From positions 31,119-95,118 of the forward strand of contig JAFUNS010000008.1 in assembly GCA_017472925.1 (NCBI GenBank): a DNA stretch of 64,000 nt, in the 5' to 3' direction. Below, piece after piece: positions 1-9,165 of the stretch; position 1 is the stretch's first letter, and each line of letters opens with the position of its first letter. The stretch comes from Bacteroides sp. GTDB lineage: Bacteria; Bacteroidota; Bacteroidia; Bacteroidales; Bacteroidaceae. A model generated the notes under the pieces. The model was not told where the DNA came from, did no database searches, and saw only the letters and a program-made list of their open reading frames with translations. The translations under genes and the position numbers were made by a program.

Positions 1-309
1 CTTGAATACGCTGAATTTACTCTTGAAAACATTAATGTATATGCTCAATCATTAACTATTATACCGTTTTCACAAACTAAAGTTTCAACTGAATACGAAA
101 TCAAGAAAGGAATAACTTGGAGTCGGTCATCTGATATTAAGACTGTAGCAAAGTTTACAATTGAAGAATATGGTACACTTATTGTGGGCATAATTAAGGA
201 AAATATCAACTTAGAAGGAGAAGGTCATGGTCATGGTAATGGTCATGGTCACGGTCATGGCCACGGAGGTAACGACAATGCAGGTGGCAGCATCGTTGAT
301 GCCCTCTAA
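1..309 (+). CDS. C-terminal end of unknown protein with His/Gly-rich tail
   Basis: The reading frame is open from the window edge to a TAA at 307-309, so only the last 102 residues are seen. I do not recognise a family. The visible part looks like beta-strand-rich sequence (about residues 1-70) and then a low-complexity tail of alternating His and Gly (roughly nt 223-270, seven His) followed by a short Asn/Asp/Gly-rich end. Such a tail could bind transition metals, but that is inference. The gene lies 41 bases upstream of the OmpA-family gene in the same direction with no terminator between, so the two may be cotranscribed and this protein may also belong to the envelope. Confidence 0.7.
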   Translation, partial: LEYAEFTLENINVYAQSLTIIPFSQTKVSTEYEIKKGITWSRSSDIKTVAKFTIEEYGTLIVGIIKENINLEGEGHGHGNGHGHGHGHGGNDNAGGSIVDAL

Positions 310-350
310 TCTTATAGAACCGTTTTTTTAATTTAAAAAGCAATTAAACA

Positions 351-1502
351 ATGAATTACAAATATTTAGCTCTATCTTTGATTCTTGCTTCATCTTTTGC
401 TACTGCGAATGCTCAAGAAAAAACTGAATGCAAGAAGCCGAGCAACATCTATATGGGTGTTGGTGTAGGTGCTATGTCTGTTCTTAACGACGGATTAAAC
501 TCACCAACATTCAACCTTAATGTAAAAGTAGGTAAGTATATTACTCCTGTATGGGGTATACGTACCGAAATAGGAGCCATGTGGCAAAGTTTGGAGACTC
601 AAGAAGGTACTGGATACAACGATTACTGCAAGAAGTTTGTTGAAATAAACCTAGATGGTACTTTGAGTTTGACTAATTTGTTCTTGAAGTATAACCCTGA
701 ACGCAAGTTAAACTTCTACGTTTTCGCTGGACCTACTATGAATATAGCATCAGCTGTAAATGGTAGCGAAACAAAGAACATCAACATCGGCATTACTTAT
801 CCAGATATAACAATTGGAGAATCTAATCAGACTATCACTGGCACAAAGACTGAGACAGAGATTGTTGATAAAGATTACAATACAGAAAGCGCAAAAGCAC
901 GTTTTGGAGCTACTGCTGGATGGGGGCTTGACTACAACTTGAGCAACAAATGGGCTTTAAATATCGAGAATCGTTACGGCGTTACTCCTTCTATCTTCGG
1001 ATGGGGCAGTGATTGTCGTACAGCAGAAGCTACAACCCGCTTAACAATAGGTTTCAAATACACCTTTGGAGGAAGAAACTTTTGCTGCGGTAAAAAAACT
1101 ATCGTAGAAAAAGAAATTATCAAAGAAGTTGTTAAAGAAGTACCAGTAGAAGTCGTTAAAGAAATCATTAAAGAGACTCCATCAGCAGCAACTGCAGCTA
1201 TATTCTTCAAGATTGGCAAATCTGTTATCAGCGAAGAAGGTATGGTTAACGTTAAATTGATGGCTAAAGCCATGAAGAAGACCCCGAATACCAAATATAA
1301 AGTTGCTGGTTTTGCAGACAAAGGCACTGGTACTGTTGAAATCAACCAAAAATTGTCTGAGGCTCGTGCACAAGCTGTTTACGATGCTTTGATTGCTGAA
1401 GGTATCAGCGCCGACAGATTGGAAAAAGTTGCTATGGGTGGTACAGATCCAATGTTTGAAAAAGCATATTTGAACCGTGTGGTAATTATGGAAACTAAAT
1501 AA
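351..1502 (+). CDS. OmpA-family outer-membrane protein
   Basis: A 383-residue envelope protein with a Sec signal peptide ending near Ala-Asn-Ala-Gln (residue ~22), an N-terminal beta-barrel (to about residue 245), a charged linker and a C-terminal OmpA peptidoglycan-binding domain (about 280-383). The linker repeats Val-Lys-Glu/Ile-Lys-Glu units (residues ~252-275), as in many Bacteroidetes OmpA proteins. In the OmpA domain the diaminopimelate-contacting Asp (in GFADKGT) and Arg (in LSEARAQAV) are both present. Expected role: tethering the outer membrane to peptidoglycan. A strong intrinsic terminator follows. Confidence 0.9.
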   Translation: MNYKYLALSLILASSFATANAQEKTECKKPSNIYMGVGVGAMSVLNDGLNSPTFNLNVKVGKYITPVWGIRTEIGAMWQSLETQEGTGYNDYCKKFVEINLDGTLSLTNLFLKYNPERKLNFYVFAGPTMNIASAVNGSETKNINIGITYPDITIGESNQTITGTKTETEIVDKDYNTESAKARFGATAGWGLDYNLSNKWALNIENRYGVTPSIFGWGSDCRTAEATTRLTIGFKYTFGGRNFCCGKKTIVEKEIIKEVVKEVPVEVVKEIIKETPSAATAAIFFKIGKSVISEEGMVNVKLMAKAMKKTPNTKYKVAGFADKGTGTVEINQKLSEARAQAVYDALIAEGISADRLEKVAMGGTDPMFEKAYLNRVVIMETK

Positions 1503-1527
1503 TCTATTTTACCGATAAAATGATAAA

Positions 1528-1558
1528 AAGGATTGTCTTTACGGACAATCCTTTTTTA
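1528..1558 (+). terminator. Intrinsic terminator after the OmpA-family gene
   Basis: A perfect 10-bp stem (1528-1537 with 1543-1552), a six-base loop and a following T-rich run, 25 bases after the stop codon. Confidence 0.9.
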
Positions 1559-1574
1559 TTTACCCTAAATTGAC

Positions 1575-1582
1575 TATTTTTG
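1575..1582 (+). promoter_or_regulatory. Bacteroidetes -7 box, phospholipase D-family gene
   Basis: TATTTTTG matches TAnnTTTG. It covers an in-frame TTG at 1580, which argues that the real start is the ATG at 1595 or 1601 and that the 5' leader is very short. Confidence 0.65.
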
Positions 1583-1594
1583 CAGCCTTATTTA

Positions 1595-2842
1595 ATGAAA
1601 ATGGCATATTTAAATCATAAACATCAATACATCTTCATTTTATATATATTCGCCACATTATCCATGATGGCGCAAAGTGATAGTGCCTTTATCAATTATT
1701 TAAATAGGGAATACAACATAAAAACAACAAAGCACAATAATATCAAACTTCTTAAAAGTGGCCATGATAAATTTGAAGATTTATTCAATGAAATTAGAAA
1801 AGCTAAGCACCATATACATTTGGAATATTTCAATTTCAGGAATGATTCTATAGCAAATCTTACATTTGATTTATTGGCACAAAAAGCTAAAGAAGGCGTT
1901 GAAGTACGCGCAATATTTGATGCTTTTGGTAATTCGTCCAATAACCAACCATTAAAGAAAAGACATCTCAAGGAGATTCGTAAAAATGGCATTGAAATAG
2001 AAAAGTTCGACCCAATACGTTTTCCTTACATCAATCATGTATTCCATCGCGACCATCGAAAAATAGCAGTAATAGACGGTAAAGTTGGTTATACAGGTGG
2101 AATGAATATTGCCGACTACTACATAGAAGGGCTTCCAGAAATAGGTGAATGGAGAGATATGCACGTCCGTTTAGAAGGAGAAGGGGTTGGACATTTGCAA
2201 GATATCTTTCTAGATATGTGGAACAAGACAACCAAACAGAATGTAAGTGGTGCGGATTATTATCCATTTCAAAAAGACTCGTGCAATTGGGGTGAAAAAG
2301 AAGTGGCCATCGTAGACCGTTATCCACGCAAAACTAACAAGATTATGCGACGCGCATATGCCAAGGCCATAGAATCTGCTAATAATAAAGTACAGATTAT
2401 CAACCCATATTTCACCCCTACACGCATTATTAAAAGAGCCATAAAAAATGCGCTCAAAAAAGGTGTTAAGGTTGAAATTATGATTCCTGGCAAATCAGAT
2501 ATTCCATTTACTCCCGACGCAGCTTTTTACATTGCGAACAATCTTAGAAAGAAAGGCGCTGATATTTACGTATATAACGGTGGGTTTCATCATTCTAAAA
2601 TCATGATGATAGATAGTTTGTATTGCACTGTAGGGAGCACCAATCTAAACAGCAGAAGCCTTAGATATGACTATGAGGTTAATGCATTCATATTCGACAA
2701 AGAAACAACTCACGAATTAATAGACATGTTCGAAGAGGACCAGGTCAATAGCACACTACTCACAAAAGAAGAATACAAGAAGCGATCCGCATGGAAACGT
2801 TTCGTAGGATGGTTTGCTCATTTATTTACCCCTTTCCTCTAA
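1595..2842 (+). CDS. Secreted phospholipase D-family protein (cardiolipin synthase-like)
   Basis: A 415-residue protein with two HxKxxxxD motifs: the first starts HRKIAVID (~residue 160), the second HSKIMMID (~residue 335), each followed by the Gly-Gly or Gly-Ser-x-Asn pattern of the family. Two HKD motifs in one chain define phospholipase D enzymes that transfer phosphatidyl groups, and cardiolipin synthase is the nearest role. Classical ClsA has two N-terminal membrane helices. Here there is a single hydrophobic segment (about residues 14-28) ending Met-Ala-Gln, like a signal peptide, so the catalytic part is probably periplasmic. I chose ATG 1595 because the upstream TTG lies inside the promoter; ATG 1601 is also possible. 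Confidence 0.85.
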   Translation: MKMAYLNHKHQYIFILYIFATLSMMAQSDSAFINYLNREYNIKTTKHNNIKLLKSGHDKFEDLFNEIRKAKHHIHLEYFNFRNDSIANLTFDLLAQKAKEGVEVRAIFDAFGNSSNNQPLKKRHLKEIRKNGIEIEKFDPIRFPYINHVFHRDHRKIAVIDGKVGYTGGMNIADYYIEGLPEIGEWRDMHVRLEGEGVGHLQDIFLDMWNKTTKQNVSGADYYPFQKDSCNWGEKEVAIVDRYPRKTNKIMRRAYAKAIESANNKVQIINPYFTPTRIIKRAIKNALKKGVKVEIMIPGKSDIPFTPDAAFYIANNLRKKGADIYVYNGGFHHSKIMMIDSLYCTVGSTNLNSRSLRYDYEVNAFIFDKETTHELIDMFEEDQVNSTLLTKEEYKKRSAWKRFVGWFAHLFTPFL

Positions 2843-2860
2843 CTCCCCTTGTTGATCATA

Positions 2861-2930
2861 AAACGACGCTTTACACCAAGGAAAACATCGTTTTACAAAG
2901 AAGAAAACGACGTTCTATAAAACGTCGTTA
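2861..2930. repeat. AACGACG-type repeats and hairpin upstream of holB
   Basis: The short intergenic region has a 9-bp inverted repeat (2906-2914 with 2921-2929) and two more partial copies of the AAAACGACG/AAACATCG unit upstream (2860-2868 and 2883-2890). No T tract follows on the plus strand. It could be a weak terminator or a regulator site. Confidence 0.5.
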
Positions 2931-2973
2931 GAATAAATATACACTTACACTCTTCGAATTCAAAGTTTTTTAT

Positions 2974-2981
2974 TACTTTTG
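2974..2981 (+). promoter_or_regulatory. Bacteroidetes -7 box, holB
   Basis: TACTTTTG matches TAnnTTTG exactly. An in-frame TTG at 2979 overlaps the box, so the ATG at 3003 is the better start. Confidence 0.65.
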
Positions 2982-3002
2982 CTCTTTGTAAATTGGCTTG
3001 AA

Positions 3003-4130
3003 ATGTTTTTTAAAGACGTAATCGGACAAGAAGAAGCAAAACAACGCCTCATCAACGAGGTAAAAGAAGGCAGGATAGCCCATGCCAAATTGCTTTGCGG
3101 TAAAGAGGGAATAGGAAAGCTCCCCCTTGCCATTGCTTATGCCCGATATTTGTCATGCGAACATCCCAACGAGCACGATGCTTGCGGAGTATGCCCTAAT
3201 TGTATAAAATACAACAAACTTGCACATCCTGATTTGCACTTTGTATTCCCCGTTATCAAGAAAAAGAGTGGAAAAGATACCATCAGTGATGATTTCTTAC
3301 CAGAATGGAGAGAGCTATTAAACAACACTCCTTACTTCAACCTTGCCATGTGGCTAAGAGAAATGGGTGCCGAAAACCAACAAGCCCAAATATATGTAAA
3401 GGAAAGCGATGAAATATTCCGTAAACTGAGTTTGAAATCCAGTCAGGGTGGATACAAAGTAATGATTATTTGGTTACCCGAAAAGATGAATGTAGAATGT
3501 AGCAACAAGTTGCTCAAACTATTAGAAGAGCCTCCTGCTCAAACTGTTTTCCTCTTGGTATCCGAAGAACCTGATGCATTACTAGCCACCATTCAAAGCC
3601 GAACACAACGTTTTCAGCTTCACGGCATCGACGAAAAGGATATGGTTAATGCTTTAATTGACAAATTCGGCTTACAAGCATCTGATGCAAAAAGTATAGC
3701 ACATCGTTCTGAGGGAAGTTACCTAAAAGCATTAGAAACCCTCCATCTAAGTGAAGATAGTAAAGTTTTCTTTGAATTATTTGTCAGTTTAATGCGCTTG
3801 TCTTACCAACGTAAAATACGGGAAATGAGACAATGGAGTGAAACAGTAGGTTCCATGGGACGCGAACGACAAAAGAATTTCCTGACTTATTGCCAACGAA
3901 TGATACGCGAGAACTTTATCAACAACTTCCGCAATCCTTCATTGGTATATTTAAATACAGAAGAACAGAATTTTTCAAGCCGATTTTCCCCATTCGTCAA
4001 CGAAAAGAATGTAATGGGAATTATGGATGAACTTAGTGAAGCCCAACGACACATTGAACAGAACGTAAACGCCCGCATGGTGTTTTTCGACTTCTCTCTA
4101 AAAATGATTGTCTTGTTGGTGCAGAAATAA
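3003..4130 (+). CDS. holB: DNA polymerase III delta-prime subunit (clamp loader)
   Basis: A 375-residue AAA+ clamp-loader subunit. It begins with the typical MFFKDVIGQEEAK segment, followed by a P-loop-like GKEGIGK (~residues 33-39) and a four-cysteine zinc module (CEHPNEHDACGVCPNC, ~residues 55-70). Further on are the KMNVECSNKLLKLLEEPP segment (~residues 155-175) and an SRTQRF sensor region (~residue 201), as in delta-prime/DnaX relatives. It would act in the cytoplasm in loading the sliding clamp at replication forks. The start at 3003 is preferred over a TTG at 2979 that lies in the promoter. The PSP1 gene follows after 12 bases, indicating an operon, an order common in Bacteroidetes. Confidence 0.9.
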   Translation: MFFKDVIGQEEAKQRLINEVKEGRIAHAKLLCGKEGIGKLPLAIAYARYLSCEHPNEHDACGVCPNCIKYNKLAHPDLHFVFPVIKKKSGKDTISDDFLPEWRELLNNTPYFNLAMWLREMGAENQQAQIYVKESDEIFRKLSLKSSQGGYKVMIIWLPEKMNVECSNKLLKLLEEPPAQTVFLLVSEEPDALLATIQSRTQRFQLHGIDEKDMVNALIDKFGLQASDAKSIAHRSEGSYLKALETLHLSEDSKVFFELFVSLMRLSYQRKIREMRQWSETVGSMGRERQKNFLTYCQRMIRENFINNFRNPSLVYLNTEEQNFSSRFSPFVNEKNVMGIMDELSEAQRHIEQNVNARMVFFDFSLKMIVLLVQK

Positions 4131-4142
4131 TATATAAACAGT

Positions 4143-5435
4143 ATGGATAATAATTTCAAATTGAAAAACGGAAGCGGCTACTTATGTTGTAAGGGCTGTG
4201 GACGACAAGATAAGCAACTGAACACCTATGATTGGTTAGCCGATATCCCCGGCAATGCAGAAGAACAAGAATTGGTGGAAGTTCAGTTCAAGAATACCCG
4301 CAAAGGATATTACAAGAACAGCAATAAACTAAAGTTGGAAAAAGGTGATATCGTTGCCGTAGAAGCCAGTCCTGGCCATGACATTGGCGTGGTTACACTT
4401 ACCGGTCGATTGGTTCCTTTACAAATCAAGAAAGCCAATCTGAAATCGGAAGCCGACATCAAGCGTATCTACCGAAAAGTAAAACCGGTAGATATGGAAA
4501 AATATGAAGAAGCAAAAGCCAAGGAACATGATACGATGATACGTTCTCGTCAGATAGCCTTGAGCCTGAATCTGAATATGAAGATAGGCGATGTTGAGTA
4601 TCAAGGAGATGGAAACAAAGCAATATTTTATTATATAGCAGATGAACGAGTAGACTTTCGTCAACTCATCAAGGTATTGGCTGAAGTATTCCGTGTACGT
4701 ATTGAAATGAAACAGATTGGTGCCCGCCAAGAAGCAGGACGTATCGGTGGCATCGGCCCTTGTGGGCGTGAACTTTGTTGTGCTACATGGATGACAAGTT
4801 TTAATTCGGTATCGACCAGTGCCGCACGTTTTCAAGACATATCTCTGAACCCTCAGAAATTGGCCGGGCAATGTGCCAAATTGAAATGCTGTCTCAACTA
4901 TGAGGTTGATGTATATGTAGAATCCCAAAAAAGATTACCCAGCAAAGAAATTACTCTCGAAACTGCTGATGGTACTTTCTATTTCTTCAAGGCTGATATA
5001 CTAAAAGGACTTATCACCTACTCTACCGACAAAAGTTTCTTAGCCAATGGTGTTACAATCAGTGCGCGTCGAGCATTTGAAGTTATCAACATGAATAAAC
5101 ATGGTGAAAAGCCTGAGAAACTTGACGATAGTGGACATTCCAATGGTCCGGAAAGACCTATCGACTTGGTAGAACAAGAAAGCTTAACTCGTTTTGACAA
5201 GCGCAAAGGAAATTCAAATACACGGAAAAAGAAAAAGAAGCCAAACGGCAATAACCAAGGAAACATTGCAAATAACAACAATAATAATGAGAGTGGGAAC
5301 AATCCTAACAATCCTCCTCATGAAGAAGTTAACAAACAATCACCCAAGGAAGGCAACCGCAACAATAAAAAACGCCACAAGCGTTCAAACAATGGGCATA
5401 AAGACCAGCATTCTCAAGCGCCGAGTAATGAATAA
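4143..5435 (+). CDS. PSP1/RicT-family regulatory protein
   Basis: A 430-residue protein with the PSP1 domain of Bacillus RicT/YaaT (about residues 55-290). It has the GPCGRELCCATW signature (~residues 205-216), a second cysteine cluster (CAKLKCCLNYE, ~residues 240-250) and an extra N-terminal CCKGCG motif. RicT relatives form a complex with other Ric proteins, and some carry an Fe-S cluster; the cysteines here fit that. The last ~110 residues are a low-complexity Asn/Lys/Ser-rich tail that is probably disordered. The gene lies between holB and gldH and overlaps gldH by 8 bases, so translation is likely coupled. Confidence 0.88.
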   Translation: MDNNFKLKNGSGYLCCKGCGRQDKQLNTYDWLADIPGNAEEQELVEVQFKNTRKGYYKNSNKLKLEKGDIVAVEASPGHDIGVVTLTGRLVPLQIKKANLKSEADIKRIYRKVKPVDMEKYEEAKAKEHDTMIRSRQIALSLNLNMKIGDVEYQGDGNKAIFYYIADERVDFRQLIKVLAEVFRVRIEMKQIGARQEAGRIGGIGPCGRELCCATWMTSFNSVSTSAARFQDISLNPQKLAGQCAKLKCCLNYEVDVYVESQKRLPSKEITLETADGTFYFFKADILKGLITYSTDKSFLANGVTISARRAFEVINMNKHGEKPEKLDDSGHSNGPERPIDLVEQESLTRFDKRKGNSNTRKKKKKPNGNNQGNIANNNNNNESGNNPNNPPHEEVNKQSPKEGNRNNKKRHKRSNNGHKDQHSQAPSNE

Positions 5436-5886
5436 AGGATTAATACTCCTATTAATTCTATTCATTGCTTGTCAAGGAAACACATACTATCATTCCTACC
5501 AGCCTGTATCAAATGCAGGTTGGAAAAGGAATGATACACTTTTTTACCACCTACCATCTATAACTAAAGGAGAGTATAACTTACAGATAGGCATCCGCCA
5601 CTTGGAAGCATATCCTTATAAAGACATATGGTTAGAGGTGTGCCATAATCTACAAGACAGTGCTATTTTTCAAAAAGACACTCTTCATCTATATTTAGCT
5701 GATTCTTTAGGAGATTGGCAAGGTAAAGGCATTGGAGGTTTGTTACAATACACCGAAGATGCTCCTCTAAAAGTGAAAATAAAAGAAGGACATAGCAACG
5801 CTTCCATTCATATTACCCACTTAATGAGCGATTCTTTGCTTAGAAGCATTTACGATGTAGGCATTCAAGTTAACCACATCCGCTAA
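5428..5886 (+). CDS. gldH: GldH-type gliding-motility lipoprotein
   Basis: A 152-residue lipoprotein with signal MNKGLILLLILFIAC and a lipobox cysteine at residue 15. The conserved GldH pattern is present: WKRNDTLFYHLP, a central HLEAYPYKDIWLEV region and DSLGDWQGKGIGGLLQY. GldH is needed for gliding and type IX-related functions in Flavobacterium. Most Bacteroidales keep it without gliding, so its task here is unknown. I chose the ATG at 5428 because it overlaps the PSP1 stop and gives a clean signal peptide; the longer open frame upstream only reads through the PSP1 gene. Its 3' end overlaps that of convergent rodA by 4 bases, with no terminator between. Confidence 0.85.
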   Translation: MNKGLILLLILFIACQGNTYYHSYQPVSNAGWKRNDTLFYHLPSITKGEYNLQIGIRHLEAYPYKDIWLEVCHNLQDSAIFQKDTLHLYLADSLGDWQGKGIGGLLQYTEDAPLKVKIKEGHSNASIHITHLMSDSLLRSIYDVGIQVNHIR

Positions 5887-7310
5887 CGCTTACTCCTCGA
5901 AGCATCTATACGAAGAAAAATAAAAAGCAATATGGTAAATCCCCACAATGATGAACCACCATAGCTAAAGAATGGCAAAGGAATACCAATAACAGGCGTC
6001 AATCCCAAAACCATACCAATATTAATAAATAGGTGAAAGAAGAATATACTCAAAACACAATACCCATATACTCTACCGAAACGAGTATGTTGACGTTCAG
6101 ATAAAAAGATAAGACGAAGAATCAAGAACATATAAAGTAAAAGCACAGCTGCAGAACCTACAAAGCCCTGCTCCTCACCCACCGTACAAAAAATAAAGTC
6201 AGTATCTTGCTCCGGAACATATTTTAATTTCGTTTGAGTTCCATTTAAAAAGCCTTTACCCGTCAGTCCACCAGAACCTATGGCTATTTTACTTTGGTTT
6301 ACATTATAACCTGCTCCAGCCAAATCTTTCTTCATACCTAATACCACTTCAATACGAACTCGCTGATGATCATCCAGTTTTTCAAACATATAATCTACCG
6401 AGTAAAGAAATGAAACAGAGCCAACAGCAAACAAAGCTATATAGAGATACCGTATCACTCTTTCCCGATAAGAGAGATAAAGCAAATACATAATTAATGC
6501 TCCACACTCCACATATAGAAAGATCACAACGTTAAAAGGTATAACATAAACCGAAAACAATTCCACTAATAAAATACTCCCTGCACCATATAAAAGAATC
6601 GTTTGAACAACCTTACGATTTTGTCCATATACATAAACAAGCAAAGTAGACAATAAGGTTATCAATGTAAAAACAGCAAATTCCCCGATAGGAGTACACT
6701 CATCAGGCATCAGTTCTTGACTAAAGCGAATACCAACAACGAAATAAATTACAGCAGAAATACCTGTAAATAAAATGGCCCCTGGCATTCCCTCTCTATA
6801 CAGCATCAAAAAGAAAGCTAAATAAACCAAAGCAGAGCCCGTTTCACGTTGAAGAACAATCAGTAACATAGGCAACAGAATCATTCCAATTACTGGCATA
6901 GAATACTTCAACTGGTTCATTGTAAATCCATACGTATTCATAAATTTAGCTAAAGCCAAAGCGGTTATAAATTTAGCGAACTCAGCCGGTTGTAAACTGA
7001 CAGGTCCAAATTTAAGCCACGAATAAGAGCCTTTAGTATTATCGGCCAAAAAGGGAGTTACAAATAAAAGGGCCATCATCAATATATAGAAAATGTAAGC
7101 AAACCAATCGTATAGCTTATCTTCCAACATCAATAAAACAAAGCCAAGAACAACAGAGCAGCCCATCCATACCATCTGCTTTCCTGCTCTACTTTCAAAA
7201 CTAAAGAAGTCCATATCCGCATAATCATAACTGGCTCCGCAAATACTGAACCATCCCATGATTACCAATACCAAATAAATAGCTATGGTTATCCAATCAA
7301 CCGATTTCAT
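5883..7310 (-). CDS. rodA: Rod-shape protein RodA (SEDS peptidoglycan glycosyltransferase)
   Basis: A 475-residue multi-pass membrane protein of the FtsW/RodA/SpoVE family. Visible motifs include the segment SWLKFGPVSLQPAEFAK (~residues 97-113), with the family's conserved Pro-Ala-Glu, the loop AIGSGGLTGKGFLNGTQ and a C-terminal PLPFFSYGGSS. RodA polymerises lipid II glycan strands during elongation together with PBP2. It is longer than E. coli RodA (~370) because of extra sequence in the middle of the protein. The ATG at 7310 lies 4 bases after the mrdA stop; a more upstream ATG at 7334 would overlap mrdA and is less likely. It is last in the mreBCD-mrdA-rodA cluster. Confidence 0.93.
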   Translation of the reverse strand: MKSVDWITIAIYLVLVIMGWFSICGASYDYADMDFFSFESRAGKQMVWMGCSVVLGFVLLMLEDKLYDWFAYIFYILMMALLFVTPFLADNTKGSYSWLKFGPVSLQPAEFAKFITALALAKFMNTYGFTMNQLKYSMPVIGMILLPMLLIVLQRETGSALVYLAFFLMLYREGMPGAILFTGISAVIYFVVGIRFSQELMPDECTPIGEFAVFTLITLLSTLLVYVYGQNRKVVQTILLYGAGSILLVELFSVYVIPFNVVIFLYVECGALIMYLLYLSYRERVIRYLYIALFAVGSVSFLYSVDYMFEKLDDHQRVRIEVVLGMKKDLAGAGYNVNQSKIAIGSGGLTGKGFLNGTQTKLKYVPEQDTDFIFCTVGEEQGFVGSAAVLLLYMFLILRLIFLSERQHTRFGRVYGYCVLSIFFFHLFINIGMVLGLTPVIGIPLPFFSYGGSSLWGFTILLFIFLRIDASRSKR

Positions 7311-7314
7311 TAAA

Positions 7315-9165
7315 TTACCGTTCGTGTATGCCATAATCTATTCTTCTCTTTTGTATATCCGATGCTTTCAACTCACTTTCAGGCGACAATTCACCTTTAA
7401 GATATTTCTCAATGATCAATGCTCCGATAGGTACACCATAAGTAGCACCCCATCCACCGTTTTCTACGTAAACCGAAACAGCAATTTGTGGATTATTCAT
7501 TGGAGCAAAACCCATAAAGGCGGAATGGTCCTTACCTCTATTTTGAGCTGTACCTGTTTTTCCACAAACATCCAATCCTGGTATATTTGCTGCTCTACAA
7601 GTACCACCTGTTACAGCCGCACGCATACCTTCTACAACAGTTTCATAATGTTCTTTGCGTACCATCGTATATCGTTTAGCCGTATACAAGGAATCCAATG
7701 GTTCGTCTTCTACTTCTTTCACCACATGTGGAGTAATAAAATATCCTCTATTTGCTATTGTTGCTCCTAAATTAGCTATTTGTAGAGGAGTGGCTGTTAC
7801 TTCACCTTGACCAATAGCTATGGAAATAATGGTCAATCCATTCCAATAGCCTCTATAATTCTTGTCATAATAACGGTCGTTAGGTATCATGCCTCGCTTT
7901 TCCCCAGGCAAATCCACCCCTAATGCATATCCAAAACCCATAGATACCATATAGTCACGCCACGTAGCCATTGCATTTTGTACATTTCCATACTTCTTTC
8001 GGGAACCTATCATATAATATAGCCCCCAACAGAAATATCCATTACAAGAAGTCGCAATAGCTGGTACCAAATTCAATGGTGATGGATGACCGTGGCATCC
8101 TACCCGTAATCCTGAATGTACAAATCCACCATAGCATGGGTAAGTAGTCTGGGGAGTAATGATTCCTTCTTCCAGGAATGTCAATCCTTGTGTAGTCTTG
8201 AACGTTGATCCTGGAGGGAATTGTCCCATAATCGAACGGTTCAACAATGGTTTCCACGAATCGCGTGCCAACTCCAGATGATTCTTTCCGCGTTGACGCC
8301 CAACCATCATACGTGGATCAAAAGTAGGTGCCGAAGCCATACAAAGCACCTCGCCTGTGCTAGGTTCTATAGCGACCACACTCCCTATCTTTCCTTCAAG
8401 CAAACGTTCTGCCAACTGTTGCAATTCGATATCAATACCTAATGTCAGATTTTTCCCAGGAACAGGCGTGCGGTCCATTTCTCCGTTCATATAACGCCCT
8501 TGAATTCTTCCTCGTGCATCACGAAGCAGCACCTCTACTCCTTTTTCTCCACGCAATTGTTTTTCGTATGAACGTTCTATACCTTGCTTTCCAATAAAGT
8601 CACCACGTACATAATAATCATCTTCCTCTATGTCTTTTTTGGAAACTTCAGCTATATCTCCCAACACATGAGCTGCAGCGTTATAATTATATTGTCGGAT
8701 AGTTCTACGCTGAATATAAAATCCTGGGAACTTAAATAGTTTCTCTTGAAAAACGCCACACTCCTCTGCCGACAATTGGGTCATGAATACTTGATGTGTA
8801 TAGGGAGAATAACCAGGATTTGAGCGACGGTCTTTTATTTCCTTTATTCGTCGACCAAAATATTCAGGTGTAATATTTAACGTACGGCATAAATCAAGAG
8901 TGTCCAAGTCTTTAATTTCTTTCATGACCATTGTCACATCGTATGCCGGCTGATTATAGACCAATAATTTGCCGTTTCTATCATACATTACGCCACGACT
9001 GGGATATTGCGTTTTATTTAGAAAAGCATTACTGTCAGCGTTCTTTTTGTAGTCTTCACTCATAATCTGCAAAGAAAACAGCCGAATCAGGTAAATCAGT
9101 ACCACCACAACAACCGATCCACCCAACACATACTTTCGTTTTTCCAGATTATAATCTCTCTTCAC
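7315..9165 (-). CDS. mrdA: Penicillin-binding protein 2 (elongasome transpeptidase)
   Basis: A 616-residue class B PBP with one N-terminal membrane helix (residues ~13-33), a pedestal/dimerisation domain and a C-terminal transpeptidase domain. The three active-site motifs are present: STFK (~residue 319), SCN (~residue 371) and KTG (in CGKTGTAQ, ~residue 535). It crosslinks peptidoglycan during cell elongation as partner of RodA. The start overlaps the mreD stop by 4 bases, which fits translational coupling in the shape operon. Confidence 0.95.
   Translation of the reverse strand: MKRDYNLEKRKYVLGGSVVVVVLIYLIRLFSLQIMSEDYKKNADSNAFLNKTQYPSRGVMYDRNGKLLVYNQPAYDVTMVMKEIKDLDTLDLCRTLNITPEYFGRRIKEIKDRRSNPGYSPYTHQVFMTQLSAEECGVFQEKLFKFPGFYIQRRTIRQYNYNAAAHVLGDIAEVSKKDIEEDDYYVRGDFIGKQGIERSYEKQLRGEKGVEVLLRDARGRIQGRYMNGEMDRTPVPGKNLTLGIDIELQQLAERLLEGKIGSVVAIEPSTGEVLCMASAPTFDPRMMVGRQRGKNHLELARDSWKPLLNRSIMGQFPPGSTFKTTQGLTFLEEGIITPQTTYPCYGGFVHSGLRVGCHGHPSPLNLVPAIATSCNGYFCWGLYYMIGSRKKYGNVQNAMATWRDYMVSMGFGYALGVDLPGEKRGMIPNDRYYDKNYRGYWNGLTIISIAIGQGEVTATPLQIANLGATIANRGYFITPHVVKEVEDEPLDSLYTAKRYTMVRKEHYETVVEGMRAAVTGGTCRAANIPGLDVCGKTGTAQNRGKDHSAFMGFAPMNNPQIAVSVYVENGGWGATYGVPIGALIIEKYLKGELSPESELKASDIQKRRIDYGIHER

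Noticed and set aside
1580-1594. TTG start for the phospholipase D-family gene
   Set aside because: The TTG is part of the TATTTTTG -7 box, so it would lie upstream of the transcript start.
2979-3002. TTG start for holB
   Set aside because: It overlaps the TACTTTTG -7 box; the ATG at 3003 gives the normal N terminus.
5210-5420. Asn/Lys-rich stretch at the end of the PSP1 gene as a separate gene or repeat element
   Set aside because: It stays in frame with the PSP1 domain and low-complexity tails are common in this family.
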